A stretch of DNA of 56,000 nucleotides from an uncultured Clostridia bacterium (lineage in GTDB: Bacteria > Bacillota > Clostridia > Christensenellales > CAG-138). Under the pieces are notes generated by a model. That model ran no database searches, was not told the DNA's origin, and saw nothing but the letters and a program-made list of their open reading frames with translations. The stretch covers positions 1 through 56,000 of the forward strand of contig CALVLD010000013.1 in the NCBI GenBank assembly GCA_944336475.1. Reading direction: 5' to 3'. This document shows, one piece after another, positions 37,223-45,825 of this stretch; within the stretch, counting starts at the first letter, position 1, and each line of letters starts with the position of its first letter. Position numbers and translations under genes: made by a program.

Positions 37223-38304
37223 GTTTCTGCGCTCCGTTCCGGCCGGGAAGCCTCAAGGACCTTTTTGTCGGGGTGCATTATGTGGATGGCATCGGGCAGT
37301 ATCTGGAGGCCGACAGTCTCCCCAACCGGCACATGATCCGTGGAGTGCACTTTCCATACATGACCGTCGCAGTCTACTGTGAACTCATAGTGGACGCCCA
37401 TAAACAGCACGTTTGTGATAACGCCGCAGAGCCTGGCGCTCTCTCCGGGAATGATGTCAACATCCTCGGGACGGATGACCGCATCGACAGGGCTCTCGTT
37501 GCCAAAGCCTGCGTCAACACACTCAAACTCAATGCCGTTTATGCGGACCAGGCGGTCGCACACCATAGTGGCGGCGAATATGTTGCTTTCCCCTATGAAT
37601 CGGGCAACAAAACGATTCTTTGGCTCGTTATAGATATCAATGGGGGTACCTATCTGCTGTATCACACCATTGTTCATGACGACGATAGTATCGCTCATGG
37701 TGAGCGCCTCCTCCTGGTCGTGGGTGACGTAAATAAACGTTATGCCGAGGCGCTGCTGCATACGTTTCAGCTCTATCTGCATACCCTTGCGGAGCTTCAG
37801 GTCAAGTGCGCCGAGGGGCTCATCCAACAGAAGCACCTCGGGCTCGTTTATAAGCGCACGAGCTATGGCAACACGCTGCTGTTGACCGCCGGAAAGCTGA
37901 TCAATATAGCGCTTTTCAAAGCCGGAGAGATTCACCAGCTCCAGCATCTCCGAAACACGCCTTGCTATCTCCGCCTTGTCGACCTTTTTTATGGTGAGGC
38001 CGAAAGCAATGTTTTCAAATACGTTGAGATGGGGGAACAGGGCATACTTCTGAAACACAGTATTGACCCTACGCTTGTAGGGGGGGACGCCGGTCATATC
38101 CGCACCGTCTATTAGTATCCGACCGGAGGACGGCGTGATAAAGCCCGCAATAAGACGAAGCAGAGTCGTCTTTCCGCATCCGGAGGGGCCCAGCAGGGTT
38201 ATAAACTCGCCGTCACGCACATACAGATTGATGTGCTCCAGCGCAACGTCGCCTTCGTAATCCTTGGATACATCTATGAGATTGATTAGCCGCTTGCTGT
38301 CCAT
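37219..38304 (-). CDS. potA: Polyamine ABC transporter ATPase PotA
   Basis: A 361-residue ATPase. Walker [10 protein letters not shown] (about 38-46), signature [15 protein letters not shown], Walker [14 protein letters not shown]-loop [10 protein letters not shown]. The C-terminal TOBE domain starts near residue 265 ([16 protein letters not shown]). It is the first transporter gene, 18 bases after the regulator. Confidence 0.96.
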   Translation of the reverse strand: MDSKRLINLIDVSKDYEGDVALEHINLYVRDGEFITLLGPSGCGKTTLLRLIAGFITPSSGRILIDGADMTGVPPYKRRVNTVFQKYALFPHLNVFENIAFGLTIKKVDKAEIARRVSEMLELVNLSGFEKRYIDQLSGGQQQRVAIARALINEPEVLLLDEPLGALDLKLRKGMQIELKRMQQRLGITFIYVTHDQEEALTMSDTIVVMNNGVIQQIGTPIDIYNEPKNRFVARFIGESNIFAATMVCDRLVRINGIEFECVDAGFGNESPVDAVIRPEDVDIIPGESARLCGVITNVLFMGVHYEFTVDCDGHVWKVHSTDHVPVGETVGLQILPDAIHIMHPDKKVLEASRPERSAET

Positions 38305-38322
38305 ATCGATTCACCTTCAGTA

Positions 38323-38865
38323 TCAGAATGAGGGAGGGGTAGACACCCAGATTATGCGTGCCTGGCGCTTGGAGTGATTTTCAAGATAGTGGGTTTCGGT
38401 GGGCTTGAAGCAAAAGCTGTCGCCTTTTTTGAGCTTGAATCTGCGCTCTCCCAAAACGAGAGAAACGCTGCCCATGAGCACATAGCCGAACTCCTCGCCC
38501 TCATGGGGATCGTCCGGGTATGTGCACCCGTCGGCGTCGAGGGTCACAAGTATGGGCTCAAGCTCATTTTTCTGTGCGTTGGGAACGAGCCAACAAACCG
38601 TGGAGCCTATCTCCGCATCCTCCTTGACAAACATATCGTCCGGGGAGAATATGACCTTTTCATCATCGCTTTGAGCGAAAAAGTCGGAGATATCCGTGCC
38701 AAGAGCCTCCAGTATGTCCATGAGCGTCGCTATAGATGGCGATGTCAGGTTGCGCTCGAGCTGGCTGATAAAGCCCTTTGAGAGCTCCGTTCTTGCCGCA
38801 AGCTCCTCCTGCGTGAGCCCGAGCTTTAAACGCTTGCGCTTAATGCTCCCTCCAATGTCAATCAT
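38323..38865 (-). CDS. HTH-cupin transcriptional regulator of the pot operon
   Basis: 180 residues. An XRE helix-turn-helix at the N-terminus (LKLGLTQEELAARTELSKGFISQLERN, about 10-38) is fused to a C-terminal cupin (EGEEFGYVLMGSVSL then KKGDSFCFKPTETHY). The architecture is that of PuuR/SinR-cupin regulators, several of which respond to polyamines. The ATG at 38865 follows GGAGG by 8 bases. It is the first gene of the pot unit, and its promoter overlaps a palindrome that is probably its operator. Confidence 0.9.
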   Translation of the reverse strand: MIDIGGSIKRKRLKLGLTQEELAARTELSKGFISQLERNLTSPSIATLMDILEALGTDISDFFAQSDDEKVIFSPDDMFVKEDAEIGSTVCWLVPNAQKNELEPILVTLDADGCTYPDDPHEGEEFGYVLMGSVSLVLGERRFKLKKGDSFCFKPTETHYLENHSKRQARIIWVSTPPSF

Positions 38866-38896
38866 CAGAATCGCCTCCTGCAATAATGCTAAACTC

Positions 38897-38919
38897 AAAG
38901 TTTATAATCACTAAACTTT
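38897..38919. promoter_or_regulatory. Palindromic operator of the pot operon
   Basis: AAAGTTTA (38897-38904) and TAAACTTT (38912-38919) form perfect 8-bp arms with a 7-base centre. It lies just downstream of the predicted transcription start (near 38921), a position for repression. A further GCTAAAC half-site lies at 38888-38894, 22 bases from ACTAAAC at 38910-38916. Confidence 0.7.
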
Positions 38920-38927
38920 ACCCACAG

Positions 38928-38956
38928 ATTAAAGCACATGCCGGGCAGCGTGTCAA
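38928..38956 (-). promoter_or_regulatory. Promoter of the regulator-pot operon
   Basis: On the minus strand: -35 TTGACA (38951-38956), a 17-base spacer and -10 TTTAAT (38928-38933). Confidence 0.8.
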
Positions 38957-39040
38957 TACATATGCCACAATATACTATCGAAATGAGCTGCTATTTTAGT
39001 TGTTTATGTAAATTTTTATGTAATCATCAAGAAAATTGCA

Positions 39041-39071
39041 GTTTAGTAAGAGTGACCTTGCGGTTTAGTAA
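39041..39071 (+). repeat. Two GTTTAGTAA direct repeats, 22 bp apart
   Basis: GTTTAGTAA at 39041-39049 and again at 39063-39071, a spacing of two helical turns. The reverse complement of the GTTTAG(T/C) core recurs near the promoter (38888, 38910) at the same 22-bp spacing. They are probably further sites for the pot regulator. The stretch 38957-39129 holds nothing else I can name, apart from a GGCTGC/GCAGCC hairpin at 39098-39122 with no T run. Confidence 0.55.
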
Positions 39072-39129
39072 TGTTTAATCAACGCAGGTTGCAATATGGC
39101 TGCCGATGCGTGAGACGCAGCCTTCGCAC

Positions 39130-40122
39130 TCAGCATATCTCCTCTATATCCGTGATGAGTTCGTTGCTCAGCTCAAAGCGCATGAGCCGTGGGCGCATTA
39201 CCGTCTGCTCCTGCTCGAAAAGGCCGACTATATCGGAGCCTGCAGAGCTGCAGGAAGGCGCATATCTGCAAAACTTGAACTCACCCAGAAAATCGGAAAT
39301 ATCCGAGGCGTCAAGCCCAAGGTCGTCCGAAAGCAGAGCCAAAGCTTCGTCAAATCGCTTCAAAAGCGCAGCTTCGCAGAAGCGCAAAGCTATGCTTTCG
39401 TTTGCCATGGGTGCAAACTCATCTGCAAGCGCAGTAAAGCTACCAGCACGATACTCATACCGAGTACGCCGCCGGTAGCATGAAAGTCCGTCTCCGTCGG
39501 TCACTGTAGGGTAGCCGTCATATATGCCTGCGGTGGCGCCGCTCACATCCAAGAGCGTATCAAACGATGGGTCAAGCAGCAATAGTCTCTCTCCAATGTC
39601 AGCAGTTATGCTCACCGCAAGCAGCCGTTCCCTGCCGACGTCAAGGGATGCAAGCGTACCCGAGTTGCCCTCGCCTATGTCGAATGCAAACGGCACGCCC
39701 TCGCCTGCAGGGGTAACAACGAGCCGAAGCCCCGAGTCCCATATGAGTTCTACGGTAACAGCGCCCGTGTGCGATGCAAACCGTATGGAGCCAAACGACT
39801 TTGCCCCTCGCTGCGCCGGCATGGGGATGATAACGGGGGAGAGGCACACTTCAAACATGTTCCCCCATACGGTGATCCGAACATCATCTGCCACGGAGCC
39901 TGCTTCAAGAACGCCTCCTTCAAAACGAAGCCGCCTTGTAACAGGCAGCGCATATCCACTGCGCTCGCATACCAGTGGAAGCAGCGATACGAAGCAATCA
40001 ACTGTTTCTGCTATGGGCAGCACAGCGTGCCGCCCGGCACCCACGACTCCTGCGGGCTCGGAGTTGACTTCAACGAGACACTCGTGTTCCGATGTGATAC
40101 ACAGCATAGGCAACGGTTTCAT
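39130..40122 (-). CDS. Conserved-looking hypothetical protein, unknown function
   Basis: 331 residues from ATG 40122 (GGGGGAG lies about 12 bases upstream); the frame is open back to 40185. There is no signal sequence or membrane helix. The first ~240 residues look all-beta, with regular hydrophobic strands: HECLVEVNSEPAG, HAVLPIAETVDCFVSLLPL, then VTVELIWDSGLRLVV. The last ~90 residues look helical: NESIALRFCEAALLKRFDEALALLSDDLGLD. No catalytic signature is visible and I do not recognise the family. It is divergent from the RpiR/PHP pair across 229 bases. Confidence 0.75.
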   Translation of the reverse strand: MKPLPMLCITSEHECLVEVNSEPAGVVGAGRHAVLPIAETVDCFVSLLPLVCERSGYALPVTRRLRFEGGVLEAGSVADDVRITVWGNMFEVCLSPVIIPMPAQRGAKSFGSIRFASHTGAVTVELIWDSGLRLVVTPAGEGVPFAFDIGEGNSGTLASLDVGRERLLAVSITADIGERLLLLDPSFDTLLDVSGATAGIYDGYPTVTDGDGLSCYRRRTRYEYRAGSFTALADEFAPMANESIALRFCEAALLKRFDEALALLSDDLGLDASDISDFLGEFKFCRYAPSCSSAGSDIVGLFEQEQTVMRPRLMRFELSNELITDIEEIC

Positions 40123-40268
40123 GCGATGGTTACACTCCCCCAGCGATTTCATAATAGATATGCTCTGTACTCTCGGAAAATACACTCCTAAAAAGCAAGT
40201 ATCTGCGCTATAAAATACGCCATATGTGAAAATTAAGAACGGCTTTTCAAAATAATTCGGGAATACTA

Positions 40269-40296
40269 TTGCAAAGGCCGAAATTCATGTTATAAT
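40269..40296 (+). promoter_or_regulatory. Promoter of the rpiR-PHP pair
   Basis: -35 TTGCAA (40269-40274), a 16-base spacer and -10 TATAAT (40291-40296). Confidence 0.75.
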
Positions 40297-40351
40297 TTTT
40301 ACATCGCTAACAAAATGATAAATAATTTTCCCTATTCTACGGAGGACTGTT

Positions 40352-41158
40352 ATGTCGGTACGCATAAGATTGAGCTCGGTTTACCCAACGCTCCCTGCTG
40401 CGGAGCGCAGAGTTGCTGACTTCATATTGGCTAACCCATGCAAGGCCGTCCACATGATTATCAACGAAATTGCGGAGGAGGCGCATGTCAGCATCCCATC
40501 CGTCACCCGCCTGGCGCGGAAGCTGGGGTACAAGGGCTTTATGGAGTTTAGGGTCGCCCTTGCAAGCAGTATGTCGAACGTAGTACCCGAGGACGATGCG
40601 CCCCTGGACGAATCAGATTCGGACGAGGTGTTCATCCGCAAACTCATGTACAGCCAGCTCCACGCACTGGAAGCAACGCTAAAGACGCTTGACTGCGCTG
40701 CACTGGCATCGCTTGCGGATGCTATAGTCGGCTGCAGGCGCACCGTCTGGTTGGGTGTCGGCGGTGCGATAGAGGCTGTCTCGGGCGTTTCGGAGGATAT
40801 CTGTCGCATGGGGGTCGATTCGATAGTCGTATCCCAGAGGGAGATAATGCCGTCCTATGCCGAGGTTTTGAAGCCAGGCGATCTCTGCATCGGAGTATCA
40901 CGCACGGGCATCACCAGGAGTACTATCGAAAGCGTCGCCACCGCAAAGGGCAATGGCGTAAGGACAGCGTTTATCACAAACTTTGCAGACTCTCCCGCGG
41001 CGTCAATTGCAGACATATTCATCTGTGCTGCAAGGCCGGAGTCGCTGTGTAAGTTTCGCGGGTTTGAGCCGTACGGCTCCATAAATGCCCTGTTCGAGGT
41101 CATAGTGATGCTCGTTGCCAAGAAGAGCAAGCACACAAAGAGCGTTAAAGAGAAGTGA
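40352..41158 (+). CDS. RpiR/MurR family regulator with SIS domain
   Basis: A 268-residue regulator. The N-terminal RpiR HTH is VADFILANPCKAVHMIINEIAEEAHVSIPSVTRLARKLGYKGFMEFR (HTH about 18-60, quoted only to locate it by parts: EIAEEAHVSIPSVTR). The C-terminal SIS domain, which binds phosphosugars, is about residues 115-250 with VWLGVGGAIEAV and GVSRTGITRSTIE. GGAGG lies 7 bases upstream. It overlaps the next gene by 4 bases (GTGA), so the PHP protein is its partner in function. Confidence 0.9.
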   Translation: MSVRIRLSSVYPTLPAAERRVADFILANPCKAVHMIINEIAEEAHVSIPSVTRLARKLGYKGFMEFRVALASSMSNVVPEDDAPLDESDSDEVFIRKLMYSQLHALEATLKTLDCAALASLADAIVGCRRTVWLGVGGAIEAVSGVSEDICRMGVDSIVVSQREIMPSYAEVLKPGDLCIGVSRTGITRSTIESVATAKGNGVRTAFITNFADSPAASIADIFICAARPESLCKFRGFEPYGSINALFEVIVMLVAKKSKHTKSVKEK

Positions 41159-41877
41159 ACCAACACAGGATATTTGCAGATTATCATACCCATACTGAGT
41201 ACAGCCATGGCAAGGGCACTCCGGCGGCTGTTGTAGAGGCTGCGCTTAACAGGGGGCTTAAGGCCGTTGCGATCTCCGAGCATGCTGCAGGGCATATGAT
41301 CTACGGCGTGAGGGGCAGAGAGCTTGACCGTCTCCACGGAGAGATTGCAAGGCTCAGGATCGAGCATGCCGGCAGGATAGATGTGCTCCGAGGTGCGGAG
41401 CTGAATGTCACAGGCTTTGGTACATGCGACTGTCCCGAGAACAGGGACGAATACGATGTTATCATAATAGGCTACCACAAGGGCATAGCCCCCGTGAACC
41501 GCTTTGCAGCTCACATATGGGGCGAAAGCATGTTCAAGGTCATGGGTGATCCCCGCCGCAACGCCGAATCCCTTCTGGTCGCTGCCGAGAGCTGTCGGGC
41601 GAACATCATCTCACACCCCAATCTCTATATTCGTGTAGATATACCCTATCTTGCCGAGTGCGCTCGCCAGCTCGGCATCGCACTTGAGATTAATTCCTCC
41701 CATGTATCGCTGACTGCGGATGAGATAAAGCTGATTGCCCGAAAGGGCTGCAAGCTCGTTATAGGCAGTGACGCCCATACGCCGGAAAGGGTGGGCGATT
41801 TTGAAAAGGCGGCTTGCATGGCTGACAAATGCCATGTCTGGGATTCCATAATAAATGCTGTAAGCAGCGAAGGCTAA
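41155..41877 (+). CDS. PHP-domain metal-dependent phosphoesterase
   Basis: A 240-residue protein starting with GTG within the rpiR stop. It has the PHP signature: ADYHTHTEYSHG (8-19), ISEHAAGH (about 42), EINSSH (about 180) and GSDAHTPERVG (about 202), the metal-binding histidines and aspartates of the fold. YcdX-like enzymes hydrolyse phosphate esters; the substrate is unknown, and a sugar phosphate is a guess from the RpiR/SIS neighbour. No terminator is clear; a weak AAAGCC/GGCTTT hairpin with a 22-base loop and five T lies at 41980-42017. Confidence 0.88.
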   Translation: MNQHRIFADYHTHTEYSHGKGTPAAVVEAALNRGLKAVAISEHAAGHMIYGVRGRELDRLHGEIARLRIEHAGRIDVLRGAELNVTGFGTCDCPENRDEYDVIIIGYHKGIAPVNRFAAHIWGESMFKVMGDPRRNAESLLVAAESCRANIISHPNLYIRVDIPYLAECARQLGIALEINSSHVSLTADEIKLIARKGCKLVIGSDAHTPERVGDFEKAACMADKCHVWDSIINAVSSEG

Positions 41878-42066
41878 CGGGAGCCTTGCCGAATCGATAT
41901 GTTTACATGAGCGAACGGCCGAGCGCAGCGCTTATTCGGGTGAGTGGAACCATGGTATGCTCCTTCTTCTCATACTTTCAAAGCCCTTTGTACGTTAAAC
42001 ATATGACGGCTTTTTATGGTTGCTTGCGAAAATATGGCAATAATTGACGTTTTTTTACAATAACTG

Positions 42067-42094
42067 TTGCAAGCATATGAATATATGTTACAAT
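42067..42094 (+). promoter_or_regulatory. Promoter of the repeat-protein gene
   Basis: -35 TTGCAA (42067-42072), a 16-base spacer and -10 TACAAT (42089-42094) with an extended TGT. Confidence 0.7.
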
Positions 42095-42124
42095 GTGGAT
42101 AGTGGTAACAAGGAGGGTCTTTGT

Positions 42125-43516
42125 ATGAAATGTTCAAACTGCGGCGTTGAAATTCTGCCGGATGCGGCGTTCTGCCCGGAGTGTGGGGTTCCCATCCAGC
42201 GTGAAGGTCAGGCAACGGAACCTGCACAGGCGAGCTATTCACCCGAGCCGGCGGTTGATGAGCCCCAACCGGAGCTTCGGGAACGACCGAAAGCAGAGCC
42301 GAAGCGAAAAAATACCGGCAGGATAATAGGCTTTTCAGTGGGCGCAGTGTTGCTGGTTGCGGTGTGCATACTGTGCTTTCTTTTCATCGTAAAGCCTGCC
42401 ATAAACTATAACGAGGCTGTCGACTGCATGGAGGGCGGCATGTATGCGGAGGCATACGAAATTTTTGTTGAGCTCGAAGGCCATAAGGATTCCAATGATC
42501 GCGCTTGCGAGTGCTACTATAATATGGCCGTTGAAACAATGGAGTCAGACCCTGACGGAGCACGGTCGATGTTTGAATCCCTTGATGGCTACAGCAACAG
42601 TGAGGAGCAGATCAACGAGTGCGACTACCGCATTGCGCTTTCTTTAATGGAGGAGGATCCTGCTGCAGCGCTGCCGATGTTTGAAGCGCTGAAGGGCTAC
42701 AGCGACAGCGAGGAAATGGCGAAAGAGTGCAATTATCGCATTGCCGCCGGCAATATGGAAAGCGGCGGCTATGAGGAGGCCTCAGCCATATTCGAGGAGC
42801 TTGGCGACTATCGGGACAGTCGGGAAATGTACTCGGAGTGCAGGTACAACATTGCGCTTGCCCTGTTGGATGGCGGTAGCTATGAGGAGGCCTCAGCCAT
42901 ATTCGAGGGGCTTGGCGACTATGAGGACAGCGTATCACAGTATAAGGAGTGCAACTATAACATAGGTCTTGCTCTTATGGAAGCAGGCGATTACAGAGCT
43001 GCATACGATATCTTTAAGGAAATTGGCAGGTACTCGAATGCCGGCAGCAAGTTAAGAAAGTGTGCTTTTGAGCTTGGAATGGAATGCTATGATGCCTATG
43101 AATATGACGATGCCCGTGACTATTTTGCCGAGGCAGATTCCGATGAAGCTGAGCACATGATAGACATGATGAAATTTGAGGAGCAGGCGGCAGACCACTA
43201 TGCTCAACTGGTCGAGATAGCCGAGGCCTCCGGTTTAACATGTGAGCTTATTGAGGCCAGGTATTACACCGAATCAAGCGTCGATGGGGATACCTACGAT
43301 GTCCTCATGCTCTATTTCGAATCCGAGGGAGAACAGTTCTATTCCGTGCTGTTTGACGGTATATGGATGGGGATCTGCGAACCATCGGATCTGGTCGATT
43401 TTTCTTCAATGGATGAAAACCAGGACTATTATATGTCTGCACTGCTGATAACAGCATGTTGGGATTATATCACGACCGTACATCTTGACATAAGCAGGGT
43501 GATGGAGCTCGCATAA
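42125..43516 (+). CDS. Zinc-ribbon membrane protein with seven helical repeats
   Basis: A 463-residue protein. The start at 42125 has AGGAGGG 7 bases upstream. The N-terminal zinc ribbon CSNCG..CPECG (3-22) is followed by a Pro/Glu linker and one membrane helix (about 64-84), then about six repeats of ~37 residues plus a partial seventh. The repeat form is Y-EA--IFE-LGDY-DS---YKECNYNI, a TPR-like helical pair, and each repeat ends with one conserved Cys. A globular C-terminal domain follows. The repeats should lie outside the membrane if the ribbon is cytoplasmic. The function is unknown; such proteins are common in gut clostridia. Confidence 0.83.
   Translation: MKCSNCGVEILPDAAFCPECGVPIQREGQATEPAQASYSPEPAVDEPQPELRERPKAEPKRKNTGRIIGFSVGAVLLVAVCILCFLFIVKPAINYNEAVDCMEGGMYAEAYEIFVELEGHKDSNDRACECYYNMAVETMESDPDGARSMFESLDGYSNSEEQINECDYRIALSLMEEDPAAALPMFEALKGYSDSEEMAKECNYRIAAGNMESGGYEEASAIFEELGDYRDSREMYSECRYNIALALLDGGSYEEASAIFEGLGDYEDSVSQYKECNYNIGLALMEAGDYRAAYDIFKEIGRYSNAGSKLRKCAFELGMECYDAYEYDDARDYFAEADSDEAEHMIDMMKFEEQAADHYAQLVEIAEASGLTCELIEARYYTESSVDGDTYDVLMLYFESEGEQFYSVLFDGIWMGICEPSDLVDFSSMDENQDYYMSALLITACWDYITTVHLDISRVMELA
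42770..42922 (+). repeat. Recent tandem duplication inside the repeat gene
   Basis: 42 bases at 42770-42811 recur at 42881-42922 with one mismatch (tatgaggaggcctcagccat start), a spacing of 111 bases, i.e. one 37-residue protein repeat. The other repeats match only at the protein level. Confidence 0.85.
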
Positions 43517-43536
43517 GGACTACTCTGTCTGTACTT

Positions 43537-43569
43537 AAGGCCGCCCCACATGTGTGGGACGGCCTTTTT
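43537..43569 (+). terminator. Terminator of the repeat-protein gene
   Basis: AAGGCCGCCCCACA (43537-43550) pairs with TGTGGGACGGCCTT (43551-43564) with one mismatch, then TTTTT. Confidence 0.85.
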
Positions 43570-43649
43570 ATCTGCATACAACCGCACCGCCTTTCATATT
43601 GTTAACCGTTGAGGGATGTTTGTCCAAACTAAACAAAGGGAGCTTTTTC

Positions 43650-44531
43650 ATGGAATACAGACGCAGAAAAAGGCGCCGCAGGCGTATGGCGCACGGTTCA
43701 TCGGGAGCAAGCGGCGGGGCGGTCAAAACGGTGGTGCTACTCCTTATCGCTGCGCTCATCATCTATCTGATATGCGGTACCGAAATAGGCGCATTCATCA
43801 CGGACAAGGTGTTTGTGCCGCTGTTCCGAACGCAGGCAGAGCCCACGCCGGAGGCAACGGCGACGCAGACGCCTGCGACTACACCCAGGCCGCAGGCCAT
43901 GGGAAGCACCGAAGTACAACTGCCGTCCATATCGCTGCATCTCCTCCAAATGGGTGTGTTTTCATCCTCGGAGAACGCCGCTGAGCTGATGGCGCAGCTC
44001 AAGGCAATAGGCGCATCAGGCTATGCCTATGAGGATAGAGGCAACATCAGGGTGATCGCAGCGGCATATGTCGATGAATCGTCGGCAAAATCCGTATGCG
44101 ACAGGCTGAACTCCACAGGGCTCGAATGTACGCTCTACACCGTGTCCGCACAGGGAGTGGAGCTGCTGATAACCGCCGCAGAGGAGCGGCTCTTTCCGAT
44201 AGAGACGGCATTCACGCTCGCATACGACTGTGTGAGCGACCTCAGTGAGGCGGTGATCGACTTTGACGCCGCAATGCGCACGATCGATTATGAGCTCATA
44301 ATACTGGAGGAGATGAGACAGAATGCCCTCAATGCTGCCGGAGCTATAAGCACCCCGGCTGCGAGCAACGAGCTGCTTAAAATCGTATATGAATACTACG
44401 AACAGGTTGCACGGATACTCGACGGCATAACGGCAAAGACCGAAAGAAATGCCTTCTCATCTGCACTTAAAACAGCAATGATAGAAATTGCCCTGCTGTA
44501 TGTGGATATGCTCGAAAATATCGGAGGGTAG
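43650..44531 (+). CDS. SPOR-like domain membrane protein
   Basis: 293 residues. Start ATG 43650 has AAAGGGAG 7 bases upstream. A very basic N-terminus (YRRRKRRRRR) is followed by a membrane helix (about 25-45) and a Thr/Pro/Ala linker. A SPOR-like fold follows: LHLLQMGVFSSSENAAELMAQL then NIRVIAAAYVDESSAKSVCDRL (about 92-165). The C-terminal ~120 residues are helical. SPOR domains bind denuded glycan strands at division sites or sporulation septa. It is convergent with murA, only 6 bases apart, with no terminator seen. Confidence 0.75.
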   Translation: MEYRRRKRRRRRMAHGSSGASGGAVKTVVLLLIAALIIYLICGTEIGAFITDKVFVPLFRTQAEPTPEATATQTPATTPRPQAMGSTEVQLPSISLHLLQMGVFSSSENAAELMAQLKAIGASGYAYEDRGNIRVIAAAYVDESSAKSVCDRLNSTGLECTLYTVSAQGVELLITAAEERLFPIETAFTLAYDCVSDLSEAVIDFDAAMRTIDYELIILEEMRQNALNAAGAISTPAASNELLKIVYEYYEQVARILDGITAKTERNAFSSALKTAMIEIALLYVDMLENIGG

Positions 44532-44537
44532 AGCCGG

Positions 44538-45806
44538 CTATCTGCCAATGCGGACTATATCCGCACCCAAGGCACGCATCTTTTGCTCAAGATGCTCATA
44601 GCCCCTGTCGATGTAGTGAATGTTGCGAACCTTACTCTCGCCCTCCGCAGCAAGTGCGGCAACTATGAGCGCTGCGCCGGCACGCAGATCGGTTGCGGTT
44701 ATGGTTGCTCCGTAAAGCTTTTCCACACCCTCTATCATGGCTGTGCGCCCCGTGACGGTTATCTTCGCACCCATGCGCACAAGCTCCGGCACATGATTGT
44801 ATCTGTCCTCAAATATGTTCTCAACAATAAAGCTGTTGCCCTGCGCCGTCGCAAGGAAAGCGGTCATGGGCTGCTGCAGATCGGTCGGAAAGCCCGGGTA
44901 GGGAAGGGTCTTTATGTTAATAGCACGGGGACGGCAGGATGCGTCAACGTGCATGAAGAAATCGCTGCCGTCGTCGCCCTCCGTCACACGAACGCCGCTT
45001 TCCATCAGCTTGGCCGATATCGCTTCAAGATGGGTGGGGATAATGTTGTTTATGACCACGCTGCCCCGTGTGGCGGCAGCGGCGATCATAAAAGTGCCGG
45101 CTTCGATCTGGTCGGGTATGATCGCATAGCTGCATCCGTGAAGCTGCTTGCGCCCACGAATCCTTATAACATCGGTGCCTGCGCCCTTTATGGACGCACC
45201 CATCATGTTGAGGAAGTTGGCGACATCGACCACATGCGGTTCCTTTGCAGCGTTTGCGATAACAGTAGTGCCATCGGCACGGCAGGCGGCAAGCATTATG
45301 TTTATGGTTGCGCCGACGCTTACCATGTCGAGATATATGTCTGCGCCGCGCAGCGCCTTTGCATCGGCATATACAATGCCGTTGCGCGTTACCACTTCAG
45401 CGCCCAGCGCACGCATGCCCTTTATATGAAAGTCGATAGGACGAGGGCCTATGGAGCAGCCCCCGGGAAGAGCAAGCGCTGCATGTCCATAGCGGCCGAG
45501 CATTGCTCCCAGCAGATAGTATGAGGCTCGCAGCTGGCTCACCATGTCAAACGTGACCTCAAACTCGGTTATGGTAGTCGGGTCGATCCGCATACAGCCG
45601 TTGTCGTTCAGATCCACACTTGCCCCCATGAGCCGTAGTATCTCAGCAAGCACATGCACATCCTCTATCATGGGCAGGTTTTCAATAACACATGGTTCCC
45701 CTGCAAGTATGGTGGCAGGAATTATAGCAAGAGCAGCATTCTTGGCTCCGCTTATAGTTACCTGTCCCTCCAACGGCCTTCCACCGTTGATCTCATAATA
45801 TGCCAT
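44538..45806 (-). CDS. murA: UDP-N-acetylglucosamine 1-carboxyvinyltransferase
   Basis: A 422-residue enzyme for the first committed step of peptidoglycan synthesis, transferring enolpyruvate from PEP to UDP-GlcNAc. The catalytic Lys is in TISGAKNAALAI (about 22) and the active-site Cys is at about 117 in LPGGCSIGPRP, so it is the fosfomycin-sensitive type by this residue. The start at 45806 follows GGGGGTG by about 5 bases. It lies 19 bases after the G5-M23 gene, in the same direction. Confidence 0.95.
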   Translation of the reverse strand: MAYYEINGGRPLEGQVTISGAKNAALAIIPATILAGEPCVIENLPMIEDVHVLAEILRLMGASVDLNDNGCMRIDPTTITEFEVTFDMVSQLRASYYLLGAMLGRYGHAALALPGGCSIGPRPIDFHIKGMRALGAEVVTRNGIVYADAKALRGADIYLDMVSVGATINIMLAACRADGTTVIANAAKEPHVVDVANFLNMMGASIKGAGTDVIRIRGRKQLHGCSYAIIPDQIEAGTFMIAAAATRGSVVINNIIPTHLEAISAKLMESGVRVTEGDDGSDFFMHVDASCRPRAINIKTLPYPGFPTDLQQPMTAFLATAQGNSFIVENIFEDRYNHVPELVRMGAKITVTGRTAMIEGVEKLYGATITATDLRAGAALIVAALAAEGESKVRNIHYIDRGYEHLEQKMRALGADIVRIGR

Positions 45807-45825
45807 AAACACCCCCGAAGCGGTA

